NCBI RefSeq assembly: GCF_000835495.1
Contig: NW_015622544.1
Span: forward strand, 577,704-641,703
Direction: 5' to 3'
DNA length: 64,000 nt
DNA from: Cladophialophora immunda
Lineage: Eukaryota; Ascomycota; Eurotiomycetes; Chaetothyriales; Herpotrichiellaceae
This document shows positions 10,938-21,902 of the stretch, piece by piece. Each line of letters opens with the position of its first letter. Position 1 is the first letter of the stretch. The position numbers were made by a program, and so were the translations under genes. Under the pieces are notes generated by a model. The model worked only from the letters and a program-made list of their open reading frames with translations, ran no database searches and had not been told where the DNA came from.

Positions 10938-11748
10938 TTTGATGCTGGTGCATCCCGTACGCGGCTGTGCCTGCCACACCCACACCCGCGGCCGCCAAGC
11001 CGTATTTCTTCTTTTTCTTCTTCTCGTCGTCCGAGGAACTGCTGCTCGAGGAGGACGAGCTGGACGAGGAAGAATCTCGACGAAGCCCCGCTGGGCGCTG
11101 GAGCTTCTTCTTCTCCTTCTTGTGCTTCTTGAGCGCGTCCTCCGCCATGGAGCCGGCTATGGCGCCTCCTACCGCACCGAGAAAGCCATGGTGCACTTTA
11201 TGGCCGCCGTAGGCTCCTAGTGCGCCTCCAGCTACGGCGCCCATGAGGCCGCGATCCTGAGAGGTTGGGTCATTGGGGTCAAGAGGCGCACCGGGTTGCG
11301 GAGGGTAAGCTCCCCCCATGTGAGATGGTGGCGGGCCCGGTGGTGGCGTGAAAGTCTCATATTGGCTTTGGGCAGGAGGGGGATGAGGCGAGTAGCCACG
11401 GTGAGCCTGATCGCCGTAACCATAGTCAGGGGGCTGAGAGGGGTAATTGGATTGAGGATAAGAATGGTCGGGTGGCGGGGAAGTATATTGATTTGACTGA
11501 TGGGTATATTGTTCATCTGGGGCTTGATAACCTCCATGATGACCGTAGGGCTGCTGGTAGTCTTGGGGTGGCGGAGATGCATAGTCATATGGTCTATTCT
11601 GATCATAGCCTTGATTGTAGGACTGGTCACCGTAGCCGTGAGGGGGCCCAGATGGAGGTTGCCATTGCTGATAGCCTTGTTCCCCGGTGTTGCTGTAGCC
11701 GTGCTGCTCAGGAGGGTATTGAGTGTTGTAGTAGTCTTGACCCGACAT
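10564..11748 (-). CDS. CVNH lectin-domain protein with glycine-zipper segment
   Basis: An intronless 394-aa frame from ATG 11748. Residues 1-160 are a Tyr/Gln/Pro/Gly-rich, prion-like tract. Residues about 166-205 are a Gly/Ala-rich double helix (GLMGAVAGGALGAYGG, then FLGAVGGAIAGSM) resembling the glycine-zipper 2TM domain. A Lys-rich stretch, a run of Ser with Asp, and a run of 10 Gln follow. The last ~108 residues match the cyanovirin-N homology fold: GNFSASANSITLDRDYDL, a Cys in each half (SCTN and NNCL), and GNFGASARNVRL with NGRILEAEL. CVNH domains bind high-mannose glycans. There is no signal peptide, so the target is unclear. The domain order is known in fungi, but its role is not established. 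Confidence 0.88.
10906..10935. repeat. (CTG)10 trinucleotide repeat coding for polyglutamine
   Basis: Ten perfect CTG units on the + strand read as ten CAG (Gln) codons in the CVNH gene. Pure codon use suggests recent slippage. Confidence 0.9.
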
Positions 11749-12383
11749 CGTGTTCAGGTCGGCAATCCTCCGGCGGCGTCAAGTCGTCTATTCTTTGATC
11801 CCTCAAGGCTGTAGGTGCGCCGAATGAAGGTGGTTGAGGTCAATCTGAGACGTTTCTGCGCTCGAGGACCCGGATACTTATAGACGATCGGATAGAAGTT
11901 AGGGACAATACGAGTCGCAGAGGTATGCAGGAGCAGGCAGCCTTGTTTGATGGCAGCTGAAGCCGGCTGGTGGCCTGATGGATGGATGGAGAAGAGAAGC
12001 AGTTCGGTTAGAATTAATATCGTGGCTGGAGACGGCGACACAGCCACAGAAGGTGATAGAGATTCGCACAGCCATTGGGTAATGTGGAGGTCAACGGCCA
12101 CACGCACAGCCACACAGCCACACCAAGCTCAAACTAAAGGGGAACGGACCACCAGCTTGAAGCAGCTAAGCAACAATGACAAAGTCTACGAGGATATCAG
12201 CAAGTCCGCGAGACACCTGCCGGCATCATGAGTAGCGTCGTACTCGTATACAGCATCGAATCCTGCGCCGCCCACTGTCCGAGGAAGAATGCCCGATGCA
12301 CCATTGAAGCTCCTGTTTGAGCTTGTTGCAGGCTCTGAGGGTGCGGATGGCTCCAATTCACTTGATAGCGACTGGCAAGATGC
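11749..12383. other. Intergenic region, 635 bp
   Basis: It lies upstream of the CVNH gene and downstream of the OsmC-family gene. It has no supported open frame. Confidence 0.5.
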
Positions 12384-13055
12384 TCAGTTCACCTTGAGTA
12401 CAGCTTCATTGGGCGGAATGTCGGACATGCCTTCCCCCTTGCCTTGATTGACAGTCTCGTCCTCGTCCTTTCGTGCATCAGGGACCACGTTGCCGACGTG
12501 CCCCAGTTGGGTGTCGACATTGACACCTCCCTTTAACGTTTGTAGAACCACACAATACCTCTCACTCAGCTCGATCAGTTTGTTCACCTTTGACTTGTGC
12601 TCCTCGTCGACATCGAGCCGCACAATCAGTCTAATCTTTGTGAATCCGACTGGTGCAGGATTTCCCTCGGGATCTTTGATGCCCATTGTACCGCGAAAGT
12701 CGAGATCCCCTTCTACTGTGATTGTTCCATTGTTGATCGGAATCCCCAGACTCGTGGCCACTGCGCGAACGGTGACACCAAAGCACGCCACCAACGATTC
12801 GAGCAGCATGTCTCCCGAGCACAATTCACCCGATGCATCAAACCCTTCTCCACCTGCGGCTCGATGTAGACCAGCCACTTTCCGCGCCGCTGTGCTCGTC
12901 GAGAGCGAACATGTTAGGCTCGTTGAGGTAGGGTCAAGAGTGCCGCTGGAGGATAAAGTAACCAGAGCGGAGGAAGGGTCGGATCGGTATTTGTCTTTCA
13001 GGGGCTTCTGTTTCGAGCGGAGAGTCTCTGCTGCTCTAGTTGCAGCGTCGGACAT
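12384..13055 (-). CDS. OsmC/Ohr-family protein
   Basis: An intronless 223-aa frame from ATG 13055. OsmC/Ohr proteins reduce organic hydroperoxides with a pair of cysteines. Here GELCSGDMLLESLVACFGVT (Cys79 and Cys91) carries the helix with the first reactive cysteine, and ELSERYCVV (Cys168) the second. The central strand ITVEGDLDFRGTMGI (from about 111) is also typical. The N-terminal ~35 residues are charged and lack a clear targeting signal. Part of this gene (residues about 110-149 and, separately, a piece near residues 51-67) is duplicated in scrambled form 0.5 kb upstream at 13570-13718. Family assignment is firm. Which cysteine pair is catalytic, and the physiological substrate, are inferred. 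Confidence 0.88.
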   Translation of the reverse strand: MSDAATRAAETLRSKQKPLKDKYRSDPSSALVTLSSSGTLDPTSTSLTCSLSTSTAARKVAGLHRAAGGEGFDASGELCSGDMLLESLVACFGVTVRAVATSLGIPINNGTITVEGDLDFRGTMGIKDPEGNPAPVGFTKIRLIVRLDVDEEHKSKVNKLIELSERYCVVLQTLKGGVNVDTQLGHVGNVVPDARKDEDETVNQGKGEGMSDIPPNEAVLKVN

Positions 13056-15216
13056 GGTGAGAGTGGAAGCGAGCGGAGGGACGGACGCAGATATCGAGGC
13101 TCCACCTTTTCGCCGTGGAGAGGTTGTTGTCGCCGTCGAGAATTTCGCAAACAGTCACTAATGAGGCTGTCAGTGCTGCCACAGAGCCCAGAGAATACAG
13201 TCCGAGCAGAGAGACGACAATGCCACAAGAAATGGACTCCAAACTGCGGCGTTTGAGCGGTTCAGCAAAATGAATCGGGTGTAATATTTGCTCTCTTTAC
13301 CCCTCATCCGACAATAGTGGAGGCTCTGAAGCTTCCATCAGACCGTCAGGAGGACGCGCCAATGCAGTGGTTTGTCATTGAGTGAACCCCATCCCGTTCA
13401 AGACACACAGCGACCTTTTCCGAGATGTGATATTTTTGACGCTGAATTGGTCAACGTGATCTCCGTGGCACCGAAATGAACAGATGGAAAGGAGCTATTG
13501 ACCAAGTTCGGTGCTGGTGCGTGGCTGAGTGAAGGCGAGGGGGTCTCTTATCATCACGTGCTGATAAAGATCACAGTAGAAGGGGATCTCGACTTTCGCG
13601 GTACAATGGGCATCAAAGATCCCGAGGGAAATCCTGCACCAGTCGGATTCACAAAGATTCGACTGATTGTGCGGCTCGATGTAGACCAGCCACTTTCCGC
13701 GCCGCTGTGCTCGTCGAGGTAGGGTTTTTCACTCCCGTACAGGTACACAGTAACTTTTACAGCTAGGTTCGGTCGAGATATTCGTTGTCACAAGTCGAAC
13801 CTTACCTCCCTACCACGGAGAGGAACCCATTGGCCCCTGACTAGACCTCGACACAGCCGAGGGGATCGATCAGGCACTCACTTGCTACTGTCTCTCATAT
13901 CTCTCGCAGCGACTTGACGTCATGTCCGTGGTCGGTCCAGTGGTCGGCATCGACAGAGCGAAGAGACACCCGCATCTCGACACTGTTTCCATGGCAAAAT
14001 CGACGTCGTCTCCGGAATTGCAATGCGAGTGCTGAGGGCGCCCCTCATCCTTCCGATCCTCCTCCACACAAATCCGAGCGATGTCATCAAACTTCTTCTC
14101 TACGAAGCAAGCACTATTGGCTGATGGATAGAAAAATGAAAGGGCTCGCCGCTAGAAACAGCAGTGAACCCATCATCATCGTACCAAGCTGACAGGGTAT
14201 AGACTACGACGGTAATCAACACTGGGTGCAAAGGACTGGGGTTTCGGCACTGCAATACGAGAACATCTCCCAACGCCTGTGATCGCCCAAGCGGCAGAGC
14301 ATTCGGGGCACCATCAACACGAGGAACCGAGAGAGAACCCCCCCTCACCGCATTTGTCCCATCAAGTCAATCTCTGCCTTTATTGGTGTTTGTCCGTTCG
14401 ATTGCCATCAGCGATCAAATTCACCCATCCTCCGCCCCCGCAGGCTAATGAGACCTCCGAAGCTCGTCCACAGACACTGCGCCGATCCCCTCCATGTCCA
14501 TATGGTCTTGGCATTCCTCCGCCCTTTGCGATGGATCGGCTGGGCATGAGATGACGTCTGGGAGGCCCAATCGAACCTCATCTTGCGCTGCGCTTGGTCT
14601 GTTTGAGTGCGAACATCCATCTCCACTCCGCGCAGGAATGCCATTGCCACTGACGTCGATCTGCATCATCAGCGATCGGTTCAAACGGTGTCCTTTCTCC
14701 TTGCTGGGATTTCCATGCGCATTTCGCAATTGCTATGATGAAGCTGACCACGACTGTTAGCCCTTGCTCCCCGCGCCAGAGGAGGTGCCCCGAGCAGCGA
14801 GCCACCAACTACCCAGCGCCGAGAAGATGCCAGGGAGACATCTTACCAATAGCCGTAGCGTGAATAGAAAAACGGGGGGGCTTCCCGCGCATGAGATGGT
14901 GGACCTACACCCCTGCAGCGCGAGGTAGTACCCCGTCAAGCCCATTTTTGCGACTTTTTCTATCGGCTACTACATGCTAGGTTTCCGGACCACAATAGTG
15001 AGCTTGTCATCTGATGGGCACATTCGGCCTTAAGAGCGCATTCAGAGGTAGGTGATACGAAGCCGACAAGTGACTGAAGTCATATATAGGAGATCAAAGA
15101 TTTCGCGGTTCCATCAGGAACCCTCCCTGAATCCCCTCCCCTTAGCCTTTCATCCCCATATGCTCCTACAGCCTCATCCTAGACAAAACGCGCAAGCCTG
15201 AAACCTCTGTTCCACC
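13056..15216. other. Intergenic region, 2.2 kb, containing a gene fragment
   Basis: It lies between the divergent OsmC and aquaglyceroporin genes. Apart from the chimeric OsmC fragment at 13570-13718 and a CACGTG at 13555-13560, I see no gene. The last ~100 bases before 15217 are pyrimidine-rich, as in a 5' leader. Confidence 0.5.
13570..13718 (+). pseudogene. Chimeric, scrambled partial copy of the OsmC-family gene
   Basis: Bases 13570-13682 equal the reverse complement of 12610-12722 (113 bp, one mismatch at 13660, which is a synonymous Arg codon change). Bases 13670-13718 equal 12855-12903 in direct orientation (49 bp, no mismatch). The two parts overlap in a shared 13-nt word, TGCGGCTCGATGT, at 13670-13682. 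The first part keeps the OsmC reading frame on the + strand (ITVEGDLDFRGTMGI onward), but the joined piece has no complete domain and stops at 13720-13722. It is a non-functional copy, probably recent. Confidence 0.9.
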
Positions 15217-16578
15217 ATGGATCATCTTGAAAAACAAAAAGAACATCCCTTCCACATCCCCCACACGCGCGCTCCCGGCTCCTCATCCTCGGAACCGGCC
15301 TCGGACGAAGTTACGTTTGCTCACCGCGAACACGACCAGGAGCAAAATGCGCGGAGCATGGACCCGAACCCAGACGCGCCCTACCCGTACCACCAGGAGC
15401 ACGGTCCGCCCATCGACAACGCCCTGAAGTATACCGAGGCCGAGGAAGATTACCAGCACCATAAGAACCTGTTGTGGAGCCGCATCAGACACCATCTGAG
15501 AGACCCCTTCGCCGAGTTCATGGGCACTTTCATCATGATTCTGTTTGGGGACGGGAGCGTCGCCCAGGTCACGTTGAGTGCGAATCCCAAGTTGCCCCAA
15601 AGCAGTCAGAACAAGGGCGAGTATCAGTCTATTTCCTGGGGGTGAGTGGTTTGCCTTTGTCTCATTCCCTCTTGCTTCCAAATCCGTCACTGTCTACCTT
15701 TCTGGGACCTCGTTGGCGCCACCTTCGTGTCAAAAAAAGCCCGCAACTCTCTCAACGAGGTGGCAGATTTGCTGATCTTTTCGGTCGAACAGATGGGGTA
15801 TCGGCGTCATGCTGGGCGTCTACGTCGCAGGCTGTGCAGGAGGCCATTTAAATCCCGCAATCACATGGGTCAACTGCCTGTATCGCAAGTTTCCCTGGTA
15901 TAAGTTCCCGATATACGCTGCAGCACAGGTGCTAGGGTGTTTTTGCGGCGCGGCCGTCATCTACGGCAACTACAAGTCCGCGATCGATGCGTATGAAGGT
16001 GGCGCTTCGATCCGCACCGTCCCAGGTTTCTCGGACCATGCCACTGCGGGCGTCTTCTGCACCTACCCGCAGCCATTCCTGACAAAGACGGGTCAGGTAT
16101 TTTCCGAGATCATCTCGAGCTCGGTGCTGGTATTCGTCATCTTTGCCTTGAAAGACGATGCGAACTTGGGAGCGGGCATTATGGTTCCCTTGGGGTTGTT
16201 CTTCTTGATCTTTGGCATTGGGGCCACGCTGGGTTGGGAGACCGGCTATGCCATTAACCTGGCTCGAGACTTTGGGCCCAGATTGTTCACCTATTTTGTA
16301 GGCTATGGGCATGAAGTGTGGAGCGCGGGAGGGTACTATTTCTGGGTATATCCTTCTATTTCAGGCATGTCCGGGCAGAACACTGACAAGGAAATTTCCA
16401 GGTTCCGATGATCTGCCCCTTCATTGGATGCACCTTCGGCGGCTTCTTGTACGACACCCTGATTTACACGGGCGAGTCCCCAATGAATACTCCCTGGATG
16501 GGTATCAAGCGTCTTGTCCACCCATCGCGCAAGGGAGTTATGGAAGCCATTACTGGCAAGCCAGCGAAGGAAGTTTGA
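15217..16578 (+). CDS. Aquaglyceroporin (MIP family, Fps1/GlpF-like)
   Basis: Three exons (15217-15641, 15793-16345, 16402-16578) give 384 aa; both introns have GT...AG ends and the joins restore SWGWGIGVMLG and YYFWVPMICPF. A channel for glycerol and other small solutes in the plasma membrane. The first selectivity box is GGHLNPAITW; the second reads NLARDFGPR, with Leu in place of the usual Pro, as in yeast Fps1 (NPS/NLA). Six hydrophobic segments are visible, from FAEFMGTFIMILFGDGSV to the FIGCTFGGFLYDTLI helix. The ~100-residue N-terminus is His/Pro/Glu-rich and cytosolic, and could regulate gating. The C-terminal tail is basic. Family is certain; the transported solute is inferred. Confidence 0.92.
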
Positions 16579-16807
16579 AGGCGTCTTGCATATTCACCGA
16601 TTCGAAGATGAAGATCGCTCTCGCCTTTAGCCGCTTGACCTGTATATTAGATGTTTTTTGGGGGCGAGCCTGTGTAGTTTGGGTTCGGCCATTTCTTTTG
16701 ATTTTCCAACGGAGGGTTTCTGGGATTCTCGAAAAGTTGTCTCGATATGTTTTGGTCGTAGTCCTCCAGGTGAAATGATGATTCATGTGTCTCGCGGAGA
16801 CAAGCCG

Positions 16808-18520
16808 TTACGTCCTCTGCTTCTTCTTCTGTGGTCCTGCCTCTTCTTCCTCATCACTTAACTCTGCATAAATGGTCTTGGGCTGCGTGGTTTTCCATGC
16901 TTTCGTAAACATAGGGTCCTTCTCTGCCTTGTCGGCGTACCTGAGAAGGGCTTCTCTTGGGTCTTCTTCCCTCATGGTGCTCAGCGGGATCCGTTCTTTG
17001 ATATGTCGCTCGTCAGGTTGGCTCTTAGCGAATGGCGTGGTTGCCGGGATATGTGGCCTCCTCGGGTCCCGGGATTTTCCTGACGCGGTGAGTCCGATGG
17101 TTGGGTGTCTCGATGCAAATGTGCTCCCCTGGATGGCCTCGCTGGCGGTCCCTGGGTTGATGATCGCGTCGCTCGATACCCCCTGAGACATGTCTGTGGT
17201 GAGGGTCGGATCATCATCTATATGGCGACGCTTCGGCGGCTTGGACATGACCATTACCGCGCCTTTTGACGAGATTTTGGGATTGAAAAGGACGTGTGTT
17301 TCGGCGTTGGCACTGCCGGTGATGATTTGGTTCAGTTTATCATGCCAAAGGACGCTAATCAGGGGTGATCCGGGGGTGATTGGGGTAACAAGGTCCGGTT
17401 TCAGTGTTGCGGGATTGAGAATGCAAAGGTCTCCGGTCTCAGAACCAGTAATAATGGAGGACGCGTTCGGAGCGAACAAGATGTTCGAGGTCGGGTACTG
17501 GCTTGATGTCGAGGTGTGAGTTGCAGAATTGACGGGCTGTTTGAATTTGCGTGTATCCCATAGCTTGATGGTGTCATCACCACCCCTTGTGACAACCAGT
17601 CGCCCATCCGCACTGATGTCGATACCGCTAGTCCAAGAGTTGCTAGTATGGGCATTGGTGACCTCGCCACTGGGCCTGTGGTGAGGCCCGTCTCCTCCCC
17701 ACATGAGCAGAGAGCCATCGAGCGCAGTAGCAACAAGAAGACTATTTCCCCCTTCGACTTGACTGCCCCACGCAACAGCAGTCATTCGACTTCGCCCAGC
17801 TGAACCTGCAAGCTTCGACTTATGGACGATGACCTCTTTCTGTTTATTCCGCACATTCACGTCCCAGATACGCAGGGTGCTGTCCGTTCCGGCGGTCACG
17901 CAGAGGTCATATGCAGAAGGATGCCATGTGCCACAGGTGATTTCGCTTATGTGGCCCTTGGTCATGTTCATGTCGCGGAGGTACATGTCACCCTTGACGA
18001 ACTCGGTCAGCGTTTCGCCGTCGCGGGATAGTATCCTGGCTTGAGGAGTGGCTGAGACCACGAGAACCTGACTCGGTGAGTTTGGGTTGAACTTGGCAGT
18101 ATGCACCGGGTGAGTCTCAGAAGCGGCTGAGCCCTTTGTGAATGTAGGGTCGACCGATTTGAAGGCTCGTAAAGTATTGGGCGCCATGGAAGCAAAGTCA
18201 TATAGCTTGACTGTGCAGTCTGTTGAGCCGGTGATCATCCGGGATCCAGACGGATCCAACGAGATTGTGGTAACAGCACGATCGTGAGCTTTGAAGACGA
18301 TCTCGTGCGAGACAGGGTAGTCGTCTTCATCTTCCGAGTCGTCGTCAGAGTCGTCGTCCGAGTCGCTGGCGGCTTTTGAGCTGGGTGAAGCCTTGTCCTT
18401 GGGCTCAGGCAGACCATTCACTTTCCTCCTCGCCGTCTCCATCTGGGCCTCGATGTCTAATTCACCTCCCGATGCTCCGAAGGATGCCGGGAGATAGTCT
18501 TTGAGTGCACCCTCATCCAT
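16808..18520 (-). CDS. WD40-repeat protein, WDR70 / gastrulation-defective-1 homologue
   Basis: A 570-aa product is taken from ATG 18520 (MDEGALKDYLPASFG); the open frame extends 39 codons further upstream but that part lacks conservation signals. A Ser/Asp/Glu-rich stretch (about 45-70) precedes at least six WD repeats, with units such as GSTDCTVKLYD, GTDSTLRIWD, ATALDGSLLMW and GGDDTIKLWD. The C-terminal third (DPRRPHIPATTPFAKS, KERIPLSTMREEDPREALLRYA) is the signature tail of the WDR70 family, which ends in an acidic and basic nuclear-type tail. Human WDR70 and its fission yeast relative act in chromatin and DNA-break resection. The gene is divergent from the hydrolase gene with 558 bp between starts. 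Confidence 0.9.
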   Translation of the reverse strand: MDEGALKDYLPASFGASGGELDIEAQMETARRKVNGLPEPKDKASPSSKAASDSDDDSDDDSEDEDDYPVSHEIVFKAHDRAVTTISLDPSGSRMITGSTDCTVKLYDFASMAPNTLRAFKSVDPTFTKGSAASETHPVHTAKFNPNSPSQVLVVSATPQARILSRDGETLTEFVKGDMYLRDMNMTKGHISEITCGTWHPSAYDLCVTAGTDSTLRIWDVNVRNKQKEVIVHKSKLAGSAGRSRMTAVAWGSQVEGGNSLLVATALDGSLLMWGGDGPHHRPSGEVTNAHTSNSWTSGIDISADGRLVVTRGGDDTIKLWDTRKFKQPVNSATHTSTSSQYPTSNILFAPNASSIITGSETGDLCILNPATLKPDLVTPITPGSPLISVLWHDKLNQIITGSANAETHVLFNPKISSKGAVMVMSKPPKRRHIDDDPTLTTDMSQGVSSDAIINPGTASEAIQGSTFASRHPTIGLTASGKSRDPRRPHIPATTPFAKSQPDERHIKERIPLSTMREEDPREALLRYADKAEKDPMFTKAWKTTQPKTIYAELSDEEEEAGPQKKKQRT

Positions 18521-19078
18521 TGCGGGGCGTTTGAGGGCGGTCGTCCCTGAAGCTGCGATAATTTTATCAAATACAAGATGATGCTGCCTTGTATACGGCC
18601 ATGGCAGAGCAAAATTCAGAGGCGAAGCCAGCTGCACTTGCAGCGTCTATGCCCCGAAGTACCTTCAACGGCATTCCACGGAGGAGCATGACTGCCCATT
18701 ATGCACATGGCTTTGCCTAGCACGTGCATGCGTTTTTTCACCTTCTATCCATGTGTATATTACCATAGCGCGATCCTTTTACAATTACCACCCACACAAA
18801 GAAGAGAGGCAGCCTGCAGACTCTCGGTCCCTCTGCAGAGCACCGCCCTCATGGCAGTCGGGGATTCAACCCATGATCCGACTCGTATGGAGATGTCCTC
18901 GGCTCCTGCGCCGATCATCCTTCAAGTGGAGAAGTCCACTTCAATCCATTCCACCGTCTTGAGGAGGTGAAAGTCCTTCGCAAGCACCGACATATTCCTT
19001 CTGTTTACAATTGACGAGCCCATTACGTCCTCAGAAGATCTGTCCTCTAGCCCTCCAGCACCACATCAAGTCCCAAAG
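18521..19078. promoter_or_regulatory. Divergent promoter region of WDR70-like and hydrolase genes
   Basis: 558 bp between divergent starts, with one CACGTG box at 18721-18726. The hydrolase start is preceded by TCCCAAAG. Confidence 0.4.
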
Positions 19079-20235
19079 ATGGATGCCCATAATGCTGTTA
19101 TCCTCGAATCCAGCAAGTTTCACCCAACCGCCATTTCAGAAGAGACAAAAGCGTTCAACCAGAAACTGATGGATATTATGGCACATGGGCCCAAATGGTA
19201 CGAGGTGAGTTTTCATGCGAGGGAATATCCCATGTCCTGCCCCTGTTGCCTCCTGCTCTTCCCTACGGACCCTCCGTAGTTGTCCTGGACCAGCACCCGT
19301 ACCAACCTCAACAATCTCTTTCTGCAAAACAGGTCGGTGCCAAACGCTACCGCGAAATGCGCGCCGCTGGGGAGACACCTCTTCCTAAAGCGGTCTATCT
19401 CGACACCGCGGAGGACTTCACCATCCCGAGCCGGGACGCTGGCCGTACCATTCCCTGTCGGATCCTCCGCCCTCAGAACGGGAAACCTGTTAAATCGGTA
19501 TTCCTCCACATCCACGGCGGCGGCTGGGTTCTGCAGGACGAAAAGTCGCAAGATCCCGCATTACAGGAGATTGCGGACACTACGGGCGTCTTATGTATAT
19601 CGGTCGGCTACCGTCTCGCGCCCGAGGATCCATATCCCGCTGGACCCCACGACTGCTTCGATGTCGCGGAATGGTTGATTGACAACGCCGAGTCCCAGTT
19701 TGGAGTCCCGTTAGGTTTCGTGGGCGGAGAGTCCGCCGGTGGACATCTTAGCATGCTCGTCACTCTTCACCTTCTACAACATCACCACCCAAAGTACTCG
19801 GATTTTCGCTTCAAAGGGCTCCTGTTGCACTTCGGCTGTTACTCGATGGTATGGACCCCACAAGTGTACAATTTTCAACGACCGCAGATATTGGTCCTGG
19901 ATCAGGACCTGATGGACCACTACATCGACGTCTTTCTCCCCGGCATGACCCACGAGGAGAAGAGACATCCGTCAGTATCCCCGCTATACGCCAATCTGGA
20001 GCCGCTGAGGGAGAAGTTGCCGCCTGCCCTCTTCACGTGCGGGACGGAGGACTGCCTTCTGGACGACACAATGTTCATGAGTATGAAGTGGTTGATGGCC
20101 GGTGCGGAGTCGGTGGTTAAGATCGTGCCAGGCGCGCCTCATGGATACATCATGTTCCCAAAGGGCGTGACAGGGAGTGGTGCCGAGGAGGGGATGAAGG
20201 CGGTTGAAGATTTCGTACTGTCGAAGGTGGGTTAG
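19079..20235 (+). CDS. Alpha/beta hydrolase, HSL/arylesterase-type
   Basis: Two exons (19079-19204 and 19333-20235) joined in phase 0 give 342 aa. Donor GTGAGT and acceptor ACAG; the join reads KWYE-VGAKRYRE. The oxyanion-hole motif HGGGW, the nucleophile elbow GESAGG, the Asp in CGTEDCLLDD and the His in APHGY are all present in the order of the hormone-sensitive-lipase family. No signal peptide is visible, so it is probably intracellular and acts on short-chain esters or lactones. A specific substrate cannot be read from the sequence. Confidence 0.9.
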
Positions 20236-20448
20236 ACGAGGAGACCCTTTCAAATAGAGTCTCAAGCCGGGGAGGGGAAGATTCAAGGTTTTCCACAGAA
20301 TTTAAGAGTCTTGATTTCAATTTCGTCTGGGAATTGTCCTTTCCTCTCATGTCTTTTCCTCAGGCTTCAGAAGATCAGCCCACCCATTCCACTCCGCATA
20401 GGATCTACTTGTACAGATTTGCCCCTTTTTGGATCCGGACAGTCATCC

Positions 20449-21902
20449 TTATTCAATCATGTCGATGTCATCTCCGGCTGTGGGCTGAGCTTCCTGCGCC
20501 GCCGGAGCAGCACCGCCGGAGGTTTCTTCGTGGGGATTGGCATTCCCCCAATAGTCGTCCATTTCTGCATCGAGTTCTTCTGCAGTCTTTCGAGGCCTGC
20601 CGTTCACCAATTTATGTCCCTCTCCGTCTCTGCCAGCACGCTCCCTCCGCTCACCCGGTCTCCGCCCTCCGCGATGACTTGAACTTCGGCTGTCGCGCTG
20701 GCCTGGGACGTAGCGATCAATATTTTCTGGAGCTGGTTTGGTGGTATCGCTCCTGCGGTCTCTTGGGCCTCCTCGTCGTGGCGCACGGCGGTTTCTTCGC
20801 TCTTCATCTAGCTCTTCCATCGGACTTTCGCTTCGTCGTCGGCTACGGTTCGCCGGCGCCTCGATCCGATCAAAAAGGCTTTTTGGATTCTCCACGCGGT
20901 CAAAAGGGTTGTCTCGTCTCGGAAGAGGAAGGAGTGTGAGATGAATTGGCTGTCCTTTCGCATTGGCACCGTCGAATTCGCGGATGGCGGCTCTTGCATG
21001 AGTGACGTTTTCATATGTGACAAAAGCAATCCCTTCGGAGCGGCCAGCGCGGTCATAGCGTAGTCGGGCTTCCTTCACAGGAGCAATGCGTTGGAAGAGG
21101 TCCTATAGTATGTCAAAACTTGAAGTCCTGGAGGGATTTGAATTGACATACCCAAATATCATCCTCCGTCAGGTCGTAATGCAAGTTGTCAACTCTGAGC
21201 TTAGCTGGAGGGGGTTTTCTGACCCATCAGCCTGGTCCAACAATCCATGACAGCCCGATCTTACCTGTCGCGTTCTGGCGAGCGATCATCATCACGACGG
21301 TGATTGCCTTCCCTCGGTCGATCGTAGCGGCGGCCTGCTTCCACCATCAATCGCTTTCCCCATTGTATCTTTTTGCCATGCTACATACTGTCTGGTTCGT
21401 CATCGTACCGGTCGTGAACCCAGTCACTACCAACGCTTTAGTCCCGCCTTTTCGCAGCCCATGCGTATTCCGTACTTATCCAAGTTCGCGCGATCATCTC
21501 TGGCAGACTGTAGAAGGGCAAGATCTAGGTTAGCTGTCTGTCAAACTGTCCCTGGCCTGAAGCGCGTCGAATTGTCGGAGCAACACATGGGAGGTGTTTC
21601 GAGATGATGCGGCGATCAATCGTACTGGCTGGACAGGCGGGTACTAGAGGAGAGGAGAGGATGTTCGGACCTAAATGCATGGGGGTCAGATCTTCTGAAG
21701 ACGTAAGGGACTTGACGTGACGCATACCTTTCTGACGCCATCGCGGGGATAGTTGTATTCTCTACGGCGCTGTTGCGGTGGAGGGCCTCTGCGAGAGCGA
21801 GTCTCCGCCTTCTTGGTGGTCATCAGCATGGACGGCAATGGCAGGAACGGCGTAGAAACGGACCTGGCGTTCGGCGATTGTTTCGTCGAGGCTACGATCC
21901 AT
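20449..21902 (-). CDS. mRNA export adaptor, Yra1/ALY/REF family (RRM protein)
   Basis: Seven exons reconstructed on the minus strand: 21902-21864, 21811-21728, 21507-21476, 21426-21389, 21334-21265, 21218-21152, 21102-20449; 327 aa. All junctions have GT...AG and keep frame; the acceptor of exon 2 could shift by one codon. The N-terminus MDRSLDETIAER is the UAP56/Sub2-binding motif. A basic Arg-rich region follows, then an RRM (KLRVDNLHYDLTEDDIW, then GIAFVTYENVTHARAAI), then an RGG/Arg-Ser-rich tail. The C-terminal KTAEELDAEMDDYW is the second Sub2-binding motif. It should couple transcription and splicing to nuclear mRNA export in the TREX complex. The high intron number, in a gene expected to be tightly controlled, may allow splicing-based autoregulation, as shown for yeast YRA1. 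Confidence 0.9.
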
